From positions 1-44,172 of the forward strand of contig CALVCR010000137.1 in assembly GCA_944326125.1 (NCBI GenBank): a DNA stretch of 44,172 nucleotides. The letters run 5' to 3'. The translations under genes were made by a program, and so were the position numbers. The stretch comes from Candidatus Gastranaerophilales bacterium (GTDB lineage Bacteria > Cyanobacteriota > Vampirovibrionia > Gastranaerophilales > Gastranaerophilaceae). Positions 31,056 through 40,548 of the stretch are shown piece after piece (the stretch's first letter is position 1; each line of letters starts with the position of its first letter). A model generated the notes under the pieces. The model was not told the DNA's origin. It saw only the letters and a program-made list of their open reading frames with translations, and did no database searches.

Positions 31056-32119
31056 AATCCGAAATCCTCGTCTTCCGGAATGTTGGTGTTGAGTTTTATA
31101 ACTCTGCGTTCAATAGGCGGAAGGGAAGATTCTTCCGAACTTGTTTCATTATCCAGATTTATGTAGAGTTCCATTTTTCTGTTTGAAAGTCTTTCCCGTT
31201 TTTGTTTTGCTATACGCTCTTTATTTTCTTCCAGAAGTTTTCTTGCAGCAAGAGAAATGGAATCACCTTCAACGGTTTTAATAATTTCTTCTCTTTGTCT
31301 CTGAATTTTATCCTGTTCCGCTTTGGTAAGTCTCAAGGTGTTATCGTTTCTGGTTCCAAATTGATTCTTATACTTATTTTTAAGAATAAGTATTTCTACT
31401 CTTCTGTTAGCCGGGTCTTTCGGAGATATTGCCGTTTCAAGAGGTCTTGTATCTGCATATCCTGTTGCGGAGAATAGTGATGGAGAGAATTTAAATCTGC
31501 TTATTAAATATCGTACAACCGCGCAGGCTCTTGCACTTGAAAGTTCCCAGTTAGAAGGGAATAACGCGCTTCTTATTGCCAGACTGTCAGTATGACCTTC
31601 TACAATCATTGCATGGAGTACAAATTTTTTGCAAATAAGAACGCCGACTTTGTCCAAAAGTTTTCTTGCATTGCTGTCAAGGTATGCTGAACCGTTTGCA
31701 AAAAGGTATTTATCTTCAAATGTGAGTAAAAGACCTTTCTCGGTTATTTTGGCAGAAATTCCGTCGAGTTCCCCCATTTCTGTCAATTCTTTAACTTCCT
31801 GTTCTATTTCGTTAAAAGATGCTTCTTCGTACTTAGGACTTATGTATTCAAGCATTAGTGACGGAATAAAAGAGTTTGCCTGCTGCTGGTCAAAGATGGA
31901 ATCGCTTCCTTCCAGAATAGCTTCTTTACCTTCAAGAAGGGTGTTTTGGCTGAAAGCATTTTTTAGTGACTCTTCCAGTTTTGCAAAATCTGTTGCATCA
32001 ACCTGAGCCAGAGCATAAAGAACTACGAAGGTTGCGAAAAGCAGAGTAATAAAGTCTGCATATGAGACCAGCCATCTTTCCAGGTTTTCATGTTCTTCGT
32101 GTTTCTTTTTTCTAGCCAT
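31052..32119 (-). CDS. motB: Flagellar motor stator protein MotB
   Basis: 355 residues from ATG at 32119, chosen because AAGGAG lies just upstream and ATGGCTAG overlaps the motA stop; a start eight codons earlier would lie inside motA without a ribosome site. The N-terminus has the MotB pattern WLVSYADFITLLFATFVVLYA, where D22 is the proton-channel Asp. The C-terminal OmpA-like domain (VEGHTDSLAI, SSARACAVVRYL) binds peptidoglycan. About 100 residues beyond the OmpA domain are charged and unusual for MotB (RIAKQKRERLSNRKMEL and on). Confidence 0.93.
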   Translation of the reverse strand: MARKKKHEEHENLERWLVSYADFITLLFATFVVLYALAQVDATDFAKLEESLKNAFSQNTLLEGKEAILEGSDSIFDQQQANSFIPSLMLEYISPKYEEASFNEIEQEVKELTEMGELDGISAKITEKGLLLTFEDKYLFANGSAYLDSNARKLLDKVGVLICKKFVLHAMIVEGHTDSLAIRSALFPSNWELSSARACAVVRYLISRFKFSPSLFSATGYADTRPLETAISPKDPANRRVEILILKNKYKNQFGTRNDNTLRLTKAEQDKIQRQREEIIKTVEGDSISLAARKLLEENKERIAKQKRERLSNRKMELYINLDNETSSEESSLPPIERRVIKLNTNIPEDEDFGL

Positions 32120-32879
32120 TTTGCTCCTTGTTGTCTTTTTCAAGGATGAATGAACGGAGTTTTCTTTCGATTAATACAGGGCTTTCACCTGCCTGAATTG
32201 AGAGAACTCCTTCGAGAATCATATTTTTGTATAAAAATACACTCTGATAAATAAACTTAATTCTGGTACTAATAGGAATCATAACGAGGTTGGCGGCAAA
32301 CAAACCGTAAATTGTTGCAACGAATGCAACTGCGATACCTGCGCCCAGTTTGGATGGGTCAGAAAGGTTCTGCATAACCTGAATAAGACCCATAACCGCA
32401 CCGATGATACCAAGGGTTGGGGAGTAACCGCCGAAAGATTCAAATACTTTAGCGCAGCCGTTTACATGGTTTTCGTATTGTTCAATCTGGTTTTCCATCA
32501 TTTCTCTTACGAGAGTCGGATCTGTCCCGTCTGCAACAGCTCCCAGACCGAGTGTAAGTAACGGATCAGAGGCATTGTAAGCTTCTTTTTCAAGAGCAAT
32601 AATTCCTTCTTTCCTTGCCTTTGTTGCAAAACCGCCTATTTCTGTTATTAGAGCTTCAAAATCGCTTTTTGGCGGCATGAAAACATTTTTCAGCATAAGT
32701 ATTGCATTTTTTAATTGTGCCGGAGGAAAGCTCAGAACGATAGCACCTGTTGTACCTCCAAGTACAATAAATGCGGCGGTAATCTGAAGGAGTTGTCCTA
32801 TATTTCCGCCTTCCAATGCTTGACCTGTCAAAATAAAGCCAATCCCGAGGAATAAACCTATGACTGCAAATATATCCAT
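32112..32879 (-). CDS. motA: Flagellar motor stator protein MotA
   Basis: 255 residues, four hydrophobic segments. The conserved block GGYSPTLGIIGAVMGLIQVM, then SKLGAGIAVAFVATIYGLFA and NLVMIP, gives the channel-lining helices with the conserved Pro residues. Arg/Glu-rich cytoplasmic loop around EALITEIGGFATKARKEGI. With MotB it forms the ion-driven stator that turns the flagellar rotor. TATAAT and CGGAG lie directly upstream. No other flagellar gene is in the window. Confidence 0.94.
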   Translation of the reverse strand: MDIFAVIGLFLGIGFILTGQALEGGNIGQLLQITAAFIVLGGTTGAIVLSFPPAQLKNAILMLKNVFMPPKSDFEALITEIGGFATKARKEGIIALEKEAYNASDPLLTLGLGAVADGTDPTLVREMMENQIEQYENHVNGCAKVFESFGGYSPTLGIIGAVMGLIQVMQNLSDPSKLGAGIAVAFVATIYGLFAANLVMIPISTRIKFIYQSVFLYKNMILEGVLSIQAGESPVLIERKLRSFILEKDNKEQNG

Positions 32880-32974
32880 AATTATCTCCGATTATATACT
32901 ATTCTGATTATATTAAACTATAATTTAATCTCTTTGAAATCCTTTAAATATAGTATGTTTGGAGATAAAAAACT

Positions 32975-35212
32975 CTATGAACCCGGGAATTTTCCTGATA
33001 AAATTTTTATGGCATTGTTTTCTGCTCTGTCAGCGCGTTTGAGAGCTGAAGCTAATCCGGAGTTATCAAAGCTCTTTTTTATGTTTGCCGGGGTTTGGGC
33101 AGGAATATATTTTTGTGCGGCTTCGGTAACATTTTTACTTAAGACAGAATCCTGAGACGGAATGTATGTATAGGTATCATAGTCTGATTTTGTTTTAGGT
33201 ATATTGGAATCCTGAGATGGAATATAAGTATAGTTATCATATTCCGGTTTTATGTTAGGGACTGATGAATTTTGTGACGGAATATAATTATAACTATCCG
33301 GAGTTTTATTATTAAGTTGTGATTGGGCTACATTTGTTGCAGCAGCAGTTGCGGCAGCAGTTTCTTCTGCAGGAATAGGCTTTTGTTCCTGAACCTGCGG
33401 AGCGGTTTCTGCTTTTGGAACTTCCTGCTGCGCAGCAGGAACTGACTGAGCCGGTGTTGATATAGAAGGATTCTTTTGTGCTTCAAGTTTTTCAGCTTGA
33501 GTTTTAAGCAGTCTTTCCTGAAGATCTTTTTTAAGGAAAGTTTCATTATTTTTCTTTTTGTCTTCGTATTCTTCTTCCTTATACTGGTCATAATAATTTC
33601 CGAATATTGATTTGCAAATTTTAACCAGAGTCCCATCAAGAAGTGAACTTGATATCATTAGCGCTCCGACAAATCTTAATGGTGTGCCAATAAGGTTTTT
33701 ACCAAAGTTAGGTAATTTTTGTAAGAAGGTTCTTCCTTTAAGTCCGTTGTTTCCGATATCAATAAATGAACCTGCTTTTCTGAGCATTTTAACAAGCAAG
33801 TTTTGAGGTTCTGTCGGTTTTTTCAGTGCCTTAATCTGTTTCTTTACTGCATCTCTTGCCGCTTTATCTTCCGCAAAACTTGCAAATTCTTTATTTTTAA
33901 CTTTGTTGTTAAATTCCTGCGTTAATTCGTATATCTTTTTACGATTTTCTTCACTTACTCCGATATTTTGCATACCTCCTAAGCCGTAAACCATTTTAAC
34001 GGCAAGAGGGATTGTTACAACCCAGGAACCTGCCATTAACAAACCATTCATAAGAGTTCCGACTTTTGAGTCTTTTTCTGCTTTTTGAACATTATTAACA
34101 GTATTGATTAAGTGCGGAACCATAAAGAATAGCAGTCCTAATTTACCGCCTCCGAAGGTTGCCATTCTGTGGAAAATCTGCATAGCTTTAGCACACATTC
34201 TTCCGGTTGTGGTTTTAGCGGATGATATGCTGTGGAATTTGTTATAGAACTGGTTGGATGTAATATAACGGCTGAACGGTTGGAACGGTCCGGTCCATCC
34301 GATATTACCGCTTGATATTTTCAATTTCCCGCTAGCTTTTTCAAGGGCTTTTTCAAGTGTAGGAATGGTTTTACCGTTTGTGTCATTCATTATAGCTTCA
34401 AATGCGGCTTTATCCAGTCCCATAGCTTTTAACATTTGTTCTTGGACTCTTTTGCTGGCTTCAGGGCTTGATATAATATTTCTGATTTCCGAATCGTTAA
34501 GTTTAAGCCGTTTCAGTCTTGCAAAGTTTACATAATCAGCATCTTTGATTTTTGAAATGCTGTTCACATTAAAGAATTTTTTAGCAGCTTCAGTTTCCGC
34601 TTTATCCAGACGGATATTTTTACGTTTCATAACTCCGTCGGAGTTAAGACCTATATCATTTGCAAAACTCTTGAAATCCTGAAGAGTTCTCATCTGCTGC
34701 GAGTGAAGCTCGGATTTCGGCATTTCCCAGTCCGGAACAGCCGGTTTATCTAATATAGCAGATGTGATACTATTTGTATGTAAAAATTTGCTGGTTTTAT
34801 TGCGTGCATCCCTTAAAGGATTTACTACTTTGAGCGGGATTTTCCCTTGTAGTTTGTCTCCGAAATTAGCAGCTTTTCCTACAAGACTTTTGTTATATTC
34901 ACCGCCAAAGTGTTCACCAAGGACATCAAAGCCTTTGAAAATACCTCCGGTTAAAAGGAGGGCTAATATAGGGTGTTCTACCATAGGCGAAATCATACCC
35001 ATAGGATCGGCTTGTTTAACGGATTCTTTAAAGCTCTTCGGTTTATAACTGTCATTTGGCATGTAATACAAATCAGGGAGCTGAACATCCGGAACGGGCG
35101 GCTGCATTGCAGTTGCTTGTATTCCTGCAGCCGGAGTTCCTACCCCTTGTAAGTATTGAGGATATTGAACTGCCTGATAGTTATTAAAATTGTTTTGATC
35201 GATTGTACTCAC
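32975..35212 (-). CDS. Large uncharacterised membrane protein with C-terminal YIPSQ repeats
   Basis: 745 residues from GTG at 35212 (MSTIDQNNFNNYQAVQYPQY), preferred over a GTG six codons earlier because GGCAGG precedes it at proper spacing. The N-terminus is Pro/Gln-rich. The middle holds hydrophobic segments near ILALLLTGGIF, GLLFFMVPHLI, TLMNGLLMAGSWVVTIPLAV and FVGALMISSSL. The C-terminal third is Gln/Pro/Ala-rich, with three 20-residue repeats ([ND]YxYIPSQ[DN]S) and a fourth decayed one (KYIPAQ). No enzyme motif is seen. It is on the same strand as the next large protein upstream and may act with it. Confidence 0.85.
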   Translation of the reverse strand: MSTIDQNNFNNYQAVQYPQYLQGVGTPAAGIQATAMQPPVPDVQLPDLYYMPNDSYKPKSFKESVKQADPMGMISPMVEHPILALLLTGGIFKGFDVLGEHFGGEYNKSLVGKAANFGDKLQGKIPLKVVNPLRDARNKTSKFLHTNSITSAILDKPAVPDWEMPKSELHSQQMRTLQDFKSFANDIGLNSDGVMKRKNIRLDKAETEAAKKFFNVNSISKIKDADYVNFARLKRLKLNDSEIRNIISSPEASKRVQEQMLKAMGLDKAAFEAIMNDTNGKTIPTLEKALEKASGKLKISSGNIGWTGPFQPFSRYITSNQFYNKFHSISSAKTTTGRMCAKAMQIFHRMATFGGGKLGLLFFMVPHLINTVNNVQKAEKDSKVGTLMNGLLMAGSWVVTIPLAVKMVYGLGGMQNIGVSEENRKKIYELTQEFNNKVKNKEFASFAEDKAARDAVKKQIKALKKPTEPQNLLVKMLRKAGSFIDIGNNGLKGRTFLQKLPNFGKNLIGTPLRFVGALMISSSLLDGTLVKICKSIFGNYYDQYKEEEYEDKKKNNETFLKKDLQERLLKTQAEKLEAQKNPSISTPAQSVPAAQQEVPKAETAPQVQEQKPIPAEETAAATAAATNVAQSQLNNKTPDSYNYIPSQNSSVPNIKPEYDNYTYIPSQDSNIPKTKSDYDTYTYIPSQDSVLSKNVTEAAQKYIPAQTPANIKKSFDNSGLASALKRADRAENNAIKILSGKFPGS

Positions 35213-35326
35213 AATAAACCTGCCAAACACTAACTACTTTTATAAAGTATTTTACTACTTAAAAATTGCCTTTATTTCATGGATTACAGCCGCTTTTGTA
35301 AAATTTCTTTACAACATTTTATATCT

Positions 35327-37528
35327 TTATACTGCATTAGTATTTTCTAAAGTTTTTTCAGGGGCAAAAACTCTCGGATCATCAATTTTATCCATTGCTT
35401 TCATGATACCAATTTTGCCGGCTTTCTTCTGAATATTAGTAATCCAGGCGTTAAAGGCATAAGGAACAGCAAAGATTACCCCCAGAATAGGAATGCCTGC
35501 GACCAATCCTGTATTTATAAGAGTATTGTAATTTTTATATGTGAAATTCATTTTTAGTTGCTCTTGTACTTCTTTTGGGATTTCAATATCGGCTTTTGAT
35601 GCTTTGGATTTAGCCCAGAGTTTGCCGCATTGTGCAATCATATTACGTCCCCATTTAGCTGCCGGTGTTTGTTTTAAATGTTTTCCAAGCTGTTCGGAAA
35701 AAGCTTTGGCAAGGTCACTTTTGTTATTAGAAGCCATTGCCTTTGTAATACTTTCGTTTCCGATTTTATCAGCTTCTTTAAGTAATACATCTATGGCATT
35801 GCGGATTTCTTTGTTTTCGGTTTTATTCAGAAATTCTTCAAGTCTGCCTGTTACAAGAGCTTTTTGAAATTCCTGAACTTTTGATTTTCCGTTTTTTTGT
35901 ACTGTATTATAGACATTATTGATTGAGGATTTTATAGGAGATTTCGCGTCAAATATCATATTTGTAAGCTTGTTTCCTGCTTTTATAATAGGGAATTTAC
36001 CTCTGCCGATAAAAACGGCCAGAGCTGCTAAACCCGCCATACTTCCTAATGACCAGAGGGTTGATGCTGTCTGTTTAGCTATTTCTGCACCGGCTTCAAA
36101 ATCTTCTGAATATCTTTGGGACATTTCATCAATTTCGTCAAAAGCCGTAAATAAATGTTTTTGTAAATTTTCTGCTTCAGCTTTTTGCTCTTCCGTAATC
36201 TCGATTTCTTTAAAAGCTTTTTGAAGCTTTTCATTTTCAGCTCTGACTGTTTTTTTGTAGTTATTATATTCTGACTTGTCTTTAAAATAGGACGCAAGGA
36301 ATGAAAAACTGCCGCCAAGTTTTTGCAGGAAGGATTGTTTTTGATTTTCTGCCGTAATATGTGAAGCTTTTTCCATATCATTTTCTGAAAAAGCAATTAA
36401 TCTTTCCGGGTGCGAGAGGAGTTCTTTGCGGGCTTGATATCTTCCTATTCTTGAAGCATTCTTCTCTTCAATTGTGCCCTGCATCTGGATAATCAACGGT
36501 GTAATAATTGGTATCATAGTTGAAACTGCAGCACGGACTTGTTTATTTGCCTTTGCAAATTTTAATAGCTTGTTAATTCCTAACCCGAGAGGAAGTGCTA
36601 TCAGCCAGGAAAGCGTTCCGATGGTATCGAAGGAGTTTTCTACGTTTTCTGAGTATTCTTCTGCCTTAATATTGACATCTTTTACAATATTGATTATCAA
36701 TTCCTGATCTTCTCTGGCTTTTTGCAGTTGTTCCGGCGTCAAGATAACTGATTTAAGTTTTTCAATTTCGTCAGGGTCTTTCCGGGCAAGCCAAGCTTGA
36801 TATTCAGCTTTATCTTGATTGAGTTCTTTTAACTCGGAAATAATTTTTGATACACTGTTTTTTTCTTTTTCATCAGGGATTGATGCTGCAATTTCTTCGG
36901 CTTTTTTTATTTGCTCAGGAGTATAAATAACAAAGTTTTTAATATCATTCAACTCATTTTGCTTAGCCTGATATCGGCCGATTCTGGAGGCTTCTTTTTG
37001 TTTTGAATTTCCCCATAATATCATGCCTATTGCGCTTGCAAACATTAGTCCCATTATTGCGTAGGAGCCGTTAGTTCTTATTTTTTTGCTTAGTTTATTT
37101 AATTTTTTACTTAATTTCTGGTATTCTTGTTTTTTTGTTTGATAGAGCGGGTTGCTTTGTGAAAGCTTGTTAAGTTCATTTTCTAAATTTGCAGCCTTTT
37201 TTCTTATATTTGCTGTTAACTGTTTGTCGGCAAGTCGAATAATCGGTTCTTGCAGGAAAGACAATCCAAAAATCGGAATAACTGAAATCATACTTGTAAG
37301 TTGTTCCATGTTCTGGCAATTATCTTCCGAGCGGGTATCCATAATTTCACTAGCCCGTATAACAGTTTCAGCTTTTTTTTGTGTAAGCTCAAGTTTATCC
37401 TGCGGGACTCCAATATTCGCTGCCAGATACTCTTTGCGAGCTCTTTTATCAGCTTGATGTTGTTCCCATTTGTCGTACTTGCTATAGTTTTTTCTTACAT
37501 CATTTATTGAATTTAAGAATTGTCCCAC
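35327..37528 (-). CDS. Large uncharacterised multi-pass membrane protein with internal repeats
   Basis: 733 residues, GTG start. Charged coiled-coil stretches alternate with hydrophobic segments (NGSYAIMGLMFASAIGMILW, IGTLSWLIALPLGLGI, STMIPIITPLIIQ, SLGSMAGLAALAVFIG, VAGIPILGVIFAVPYAFNAW). ASRIGRYQA occurs twice about 179 residues apart (near residues 178 and 357), each after a membrane segment, so the protein contains a duplicated module. The C-terminus NIQKKAGKIGIMKAMD is a well-ordered amphipathic block. No catalytic motif. It probably forms an envelope structure. It lies divergent from the AAA+ gene. Confidence 0.87.
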   Translation of the reverse strand: MGQFLNSINDVRKNYSKYDKWEQHQADKRARKEYLAANIGVPQDKLELTQKKAETVIRASEIMDTRSEDNCQNMEQLTSMISVIPIFGLSFLQEPIIRLADKQLTANIRKKAANLENELNKLSQSNPLYQTKKQEYQKLSKKLNKLSKKIRTNGSYAIMGLMFASAIGMILWGNSKQKEASRIGRYQAKQNELNDIKNFVIYTPEQIKKAEEIAASIPDEKEKNSVSKIISELKELNQDKAEYQAWLARKDPDEIEKLKSVILTPEQLQKAREDQELIINIVKDVNIKAEEYSENVENSFDTIGTLSWLIALPLGLGINKLLKFAKANKQVRAAVSTMIPIITPLIIQMQGTIEEKNASRIGRYQARKELLSHPERLIAFSENDMEKASHITAENQKQSFLQKLGGSFSFLASYFKDKSEYNNYKKTVRAENEKLQKAFKEIEITEEQKAEAENLQKHLFTAFDEIDEMSQRYSEDFEAGAEIAKQTASTLWSLGSMAGLAALAVFIGRGKFPIIKAGNKLTNMIFDAKSPIKSSINNVYNTVQKNGKSKVQEFQKALVTGRLEEFLNKTENKEIRNAIDVLLKEADKIGNESITKAMASNNKSDLAKAFSEQLGKHLKQTPAAKWGRNMIAQCGKLWAKSKASKADIEIPKEVQEQLKMNFTYKNYNTLINTGLVAGIPILGVIFAVPYAFNAWITNIQKKAGKIGIMKAMDKIDDPRVFAPEKTLENTNAV

Positions 37529-37724
37529 AGTCCCGCTACTCCTATAATATTAAAGTTGCGGTCATAAAATTATTTGATAATTTAATAAAATAAGTTTTAC
37601 ATTCTGTAACAATACTGTTTAAAATTTCTATTAAGAAATGTAAAACAAATAAGTGCTTTTTATTGTGTTTATTGGTTTAAATAAGTATCATATATTTATA
37701 TATCCCGAAATAGGAGGTTATTGC

Positions 37725-39206
37725 TTGAGAATTCTTCCGGTACAGCAAAATTTACAACCAATTATTTGTAATAAAGAAAAAGAGTTAAAGCAGAAAGAAA
37801 CTAAAATTTCTTCTCCCAAATTTTTTGATAATAGTGCATATGGCATGGCTCAGGTTAATTTCAAAGCTAGAGTTTCTGACGTCCCTCAGGTATTGGAAAA
37901 AATTTCCCTTGATGACAAAATTGCATATGCGCTTAAAAAACTTAAACCCTGTGAATTTCTCATTGCTTCTAAGGATGTAATTTCTCAGATTCCGAAATTG
38001 CGTGAATGTATTGCTATGGCTCCGTTTCTTATTAGTAAAATAAGTGTTGTTAATGATAAAAGTTTGAATGAAACACTTTTGTTTACAAAATTTTCGGATG
38101 GTCAATATACACTTTTTAACCCTAATGATGAAGTAATAGTTTTAAACGGATTTCAGCCGATAAAACGTAACAGCGGTGCAATGATTGATGAGCATGACGC
38201 TATTGTCCTGTCAAACCAGGTTATTATGATTAAGGATAATCCTGACAATGAGTTGAAGCTGGATGATTATGCACAATATTTTCTAAAGGAATATGATTTC
38301 AGACGAGATGCGAAAGAAACTTATCGCAAATATAATATGCAGCGCTTAACCATATTGTCGCAGCCTGTTAAAACCGGAGACCCTGATGCCGTTACGTTTG
38401 CAAAGGTCGGCGGGCAGAAGGATGTAATTGATGCTATAAAGAAGAGAGTTCTTTTCCCTATGAAATATCCGGAAGTCTTTAAAAATAACAGCATAAATCA
38501 TGGGGTTATCCTTTACGGTCCTCCTGGAACAGGCAAGAGTCTTATTGCTGAAGCTCTGGCAAATGAATCAGGCGCTGCTGTCTTTAAATTATGTGCAACG
38601 GATTTGGATTCTAAGTATATCGGTGAGTCAGAGAAAAATTGGAGAAATCTGTTTGAAGAAGCTAAAAATTCTCAGCCGAGTATAATTTATATTGATGAGT
38701 TTGATGCTATTGCCAGACAGAGAGGCGGAATTGATGCCTACGGAGATAAACTTATAAATCAGGTTCTTTCCCTTATAAGTGATGTGGAGAAGAGTAAGGA
38801 AAACGTTTACCTGATAGCTGCAACAAATAATTATGATGTACTTGATCCTGCAATTATGCGTTCAGGAAGGTTCGGGCTTCATTTAGAGGTTAAAGCTCCG
38901 GATCTTGAGGGGACTAAGGAGATTTTGAAAATCCATACCAAAGGGAAGCCTATGGCAAAAGATTTTGATATTGATGAAGCTGCCAGAAGGATGTATGCGA
39001 AAAAGATGACCGGTGCGGATATCGCAGCCGTTGTTGACAGTGCATATTCCAATGCTTTTGAACGTCTTGATTTTTATAAAGCTATGGACGAAGGCAGGTT
39101 TACGCCTTCAATGATGAATTATTTTGATATAACAGAAGAAGATTTAACTAAGGCAATAAACGATTTTGAGAGTAAAAAGAAAACAAGAAATCCAATTGGG
39201 TTTTAA
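37725..39206 (+). CDS. AAA+ ATPase (FtsH/Cdc48-like module, unusual N-domain)
   Basis: 493 residues from TTG at 37725, chosen for the excellent TAGGAGG seven bases upstream; the longer frame from 37653 lacks a ribosome site. Residues 1-200 form an unknown N-domain including VNFKARV. The AAA+ domain then shows VGGQKDVIDAIKKRVLFPMK, Walker A GPPGTGKS (about residue 265), Walker B IIYIDEFDAIA (about 319), sensor 1 ATNNYD and the second region of homology with arginine finger (PAIMRSGRFGLHLEV). No protease or membrane part is attached. Divergent from the two giant membrane proteins, which may be its substrates or partners. Confidence 0.92.
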   Translation: MRILPVQQNLQPIICNKEKELKQKETKISSPKFFDNSAYGMAQVNFKARVSDVPQVLEKISLDDKIAYALKKLKPCEFLIASKDVISQIPKLRECIAMAPFLISKISVVNDKSLNETLLFTKFSDGQYTLFNPNDEVIVLNGFQPIKRNSGAMIDEHDAIVLSNQVIMIKDNPDNELKLDDYAQYFLKEYDFRRDAKETYRKYNMQRLTILSQPVKTGDPDAVTFAKVGGQKDVIDAIKKRVLFPMKYPEVFKNNSINHGVILYGPPGTGKSLIAEALANESGAAVFKLCATDLDSKYIGESEKNWRNLFEEAKNSQPSIIYIDEFDAIARQRGGIDAYGDKLINQVLSLISDVEKSKENVYLIAATNNYDVLDPAIMRSGRFGLHLEVKAPDLEGTKEILKIHTKGKPMAKDFDIDEAARRMYAKKMTGADIAAVVDSAYSNAFERLDFYKAMDEGRFTPSMMNYFDITEEDLTKAINDFESKKKTRNPIGF

Positions 39207-39310
39207 GTTAAATAAATAGTAAACTTTTTTTACAAAATACCTGAAAATACGAGCAATTTTTTGTAGTTTACTATACAATGTTCATGTCAAATTAAGGATT
39301 AAGAAAAATA

Positions 39311-40144
39311 ATGGAAACCTTTGAATTAACCAATTATAAATTTTATTCAAGCCGTTTGGATATGGAATTAATAACAACTATCGTTGATGCACTTAAAGAA
39401 ATCTTGGAAGAGGATAAAAAGCAAGAACAGCCTTTGTTTTTAAAAGTTGCTGATAATTTTATTATGGATATTGCAAGAAAGGTTGTTCAGGAGAAAAAGA
39501 GAACTTTTCTTATTGGTATAACCGGTGAAAGCGCTTCAGGAAAGACGGTTTTTGTCGATAATACTATAGAAGCTGTTGTTAGGGAGAAAAAAGAAGGTAT
39601 TTATACCGTAATCAGATGTGATGATTATTATAAAGATACTTCTAAAGAGCTTCAGGAAGCCGGCAGCTATGATGCGCTGTTTAAAACCGGATTCAGTTTT
39701 GACACTCCTGATGCTATTGATTTAAAGCTTATGCGTAAACATCTTCTGGCTCTTAAGAATCTTGAGACGGTTGTTTCTCCTAAGTATGATTTTGTAACCT
39801 GTGTTTCAGATCCTAACGGAGATGTTAAAAAACCGGCAAAGGTTATTCTGACAGAAGGTTTATACGTTTTAAACGAAGATGTCCGTGATATTATGGATGT
39901 AAAAGTTTATGTATTTACGCCGCTGGAAGTTATAAAAGAACGCTGGTATAAACGTGCCGTATTAAGGGGTAAAACCGGTGAAGCTGCTGATTTGCAGTTT
40001 AAAAATGTAAATGAAACAGCCCAGCAGTATATAAGACCTACTTATCAGATTTCTGATTGCATAATTAACGGTATGGTTGATAAAGAGTATATTAAAGTTA
40101 TTACAGATAAGATTTTAAATAAATTAAGCGAAATTTGCGCTTAG
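39311..40144 (+). CDS. Uridine kinase-like P-loop kinase
   Basis: 277 residues. About 60 residues of helical lead are followed by a P-loop FLIGITGESASGKT, then the D-D-Y-Y-K block (IRCDDYYKD), and DTPDAIDLKLM, which together match the uridine/phosphoribulokinase family. A later VILTEGLYVLN gives the second acidic segment. It may phosphorylate uridine or cytidine (salvage), or another small alcohol; the family has several substrates. It has an upstream TATACA box and the weak ribosome site AAGGAT. Confidence 0.85.
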   Translation: METFELTNYKFYSSRLDMELITTIVDALKEILEEDKKQEQPLFLKVADNFIMDIARKVVQEKKRTFLIGITGESASGKTVFVDNTIEAVVREKKEGIYTVIRCDDYYKDTSKELQEAGSYDALFKTGFSFDTPDAIDLKLMRKHLLALKNLETVVSPKYDFVTCVSDPNGDVKKPAKVILTEGLYVLNEDVRDIMDVKVYVFTPLEVIKERWYKRAVLRGKTGEAADLQFKNVNETAQQYIRPTYQISDCIINGMVDKEYIKVITDKILNKLSEICA

Positions 40145-40168
40145 TTTCACTATGGAGGGGAAGGTATA

Positions 40169-40528
40169 ATGTTTGAATTAAAGGCTCAGATGTATTTTGC
40201 AGCCGCACACCACCTGTTGAATTATGAAGGGGAATGTGAAAACCAGCATGGACATAACTGGCTTGTTGAAGCATATGTAAGAGGAAATTCTTTAGATAAA
40301 AGCAATATTCTTATAGATTATAAAGTCTTAAAACGTGAACTTAAATCTGTATTGGATTTATTGGATCATAAGGATTTGAATGAATTACCGTATTTTAAAG
40401 GTGAAAGTCCTTCAAGCGAAATGATTTCAATGTTTATTTATAATAAACTTAAAGAAAGAGTTAATCTTGTAAGCAGGGTTTCTGTCTGGGAAACTCCGAC
40501 ATCTTGTGCAAGCTACTATGAAGAATAG
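40169..40528 (+). CDS. queD: 6-carboxy-5,6,7,8-tetrahydropterin synthase (QueD/6-PTPS family)
   Basis: 119 residues, family length. Zinc-binding His residues are seen in FAAAHHLLNYEGE and QHGHNW, with the catalytic Cys in ECENQHGH. The C-terminal SVWETPTSCASYYE carries the substrate-binding Glu. It makes the pterin intermediate of queuosine (7-deazaguanine) synthesis, or a related pterin. queC, queE and queF are not adjacent. GGAGGGG precedes the start. Confidence 0.92.
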   Translation: MFELKAQMYFAAAHHLLNYEGECENQHGHNWLVEAYVRGNSLDKSNILIDYKVLKRELKSVLDLLDHKDLNELPYFKGESPSSEMISMFIYNKLKERVNLVSRVSVWETPTSCASYYEE

Positions 40529-40548
40529 GTTTTGAGGGAGGAGAACAA

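Noticed and set aside
31052-32879. ExbB/ExbD or TolQ/TolR pair instead of MotA/MotB
   Set aside because: MotA length and its four-helix pattern, and the OmpA-like peptidoglycan-binding domain of MotB, fit the flagellar stator.
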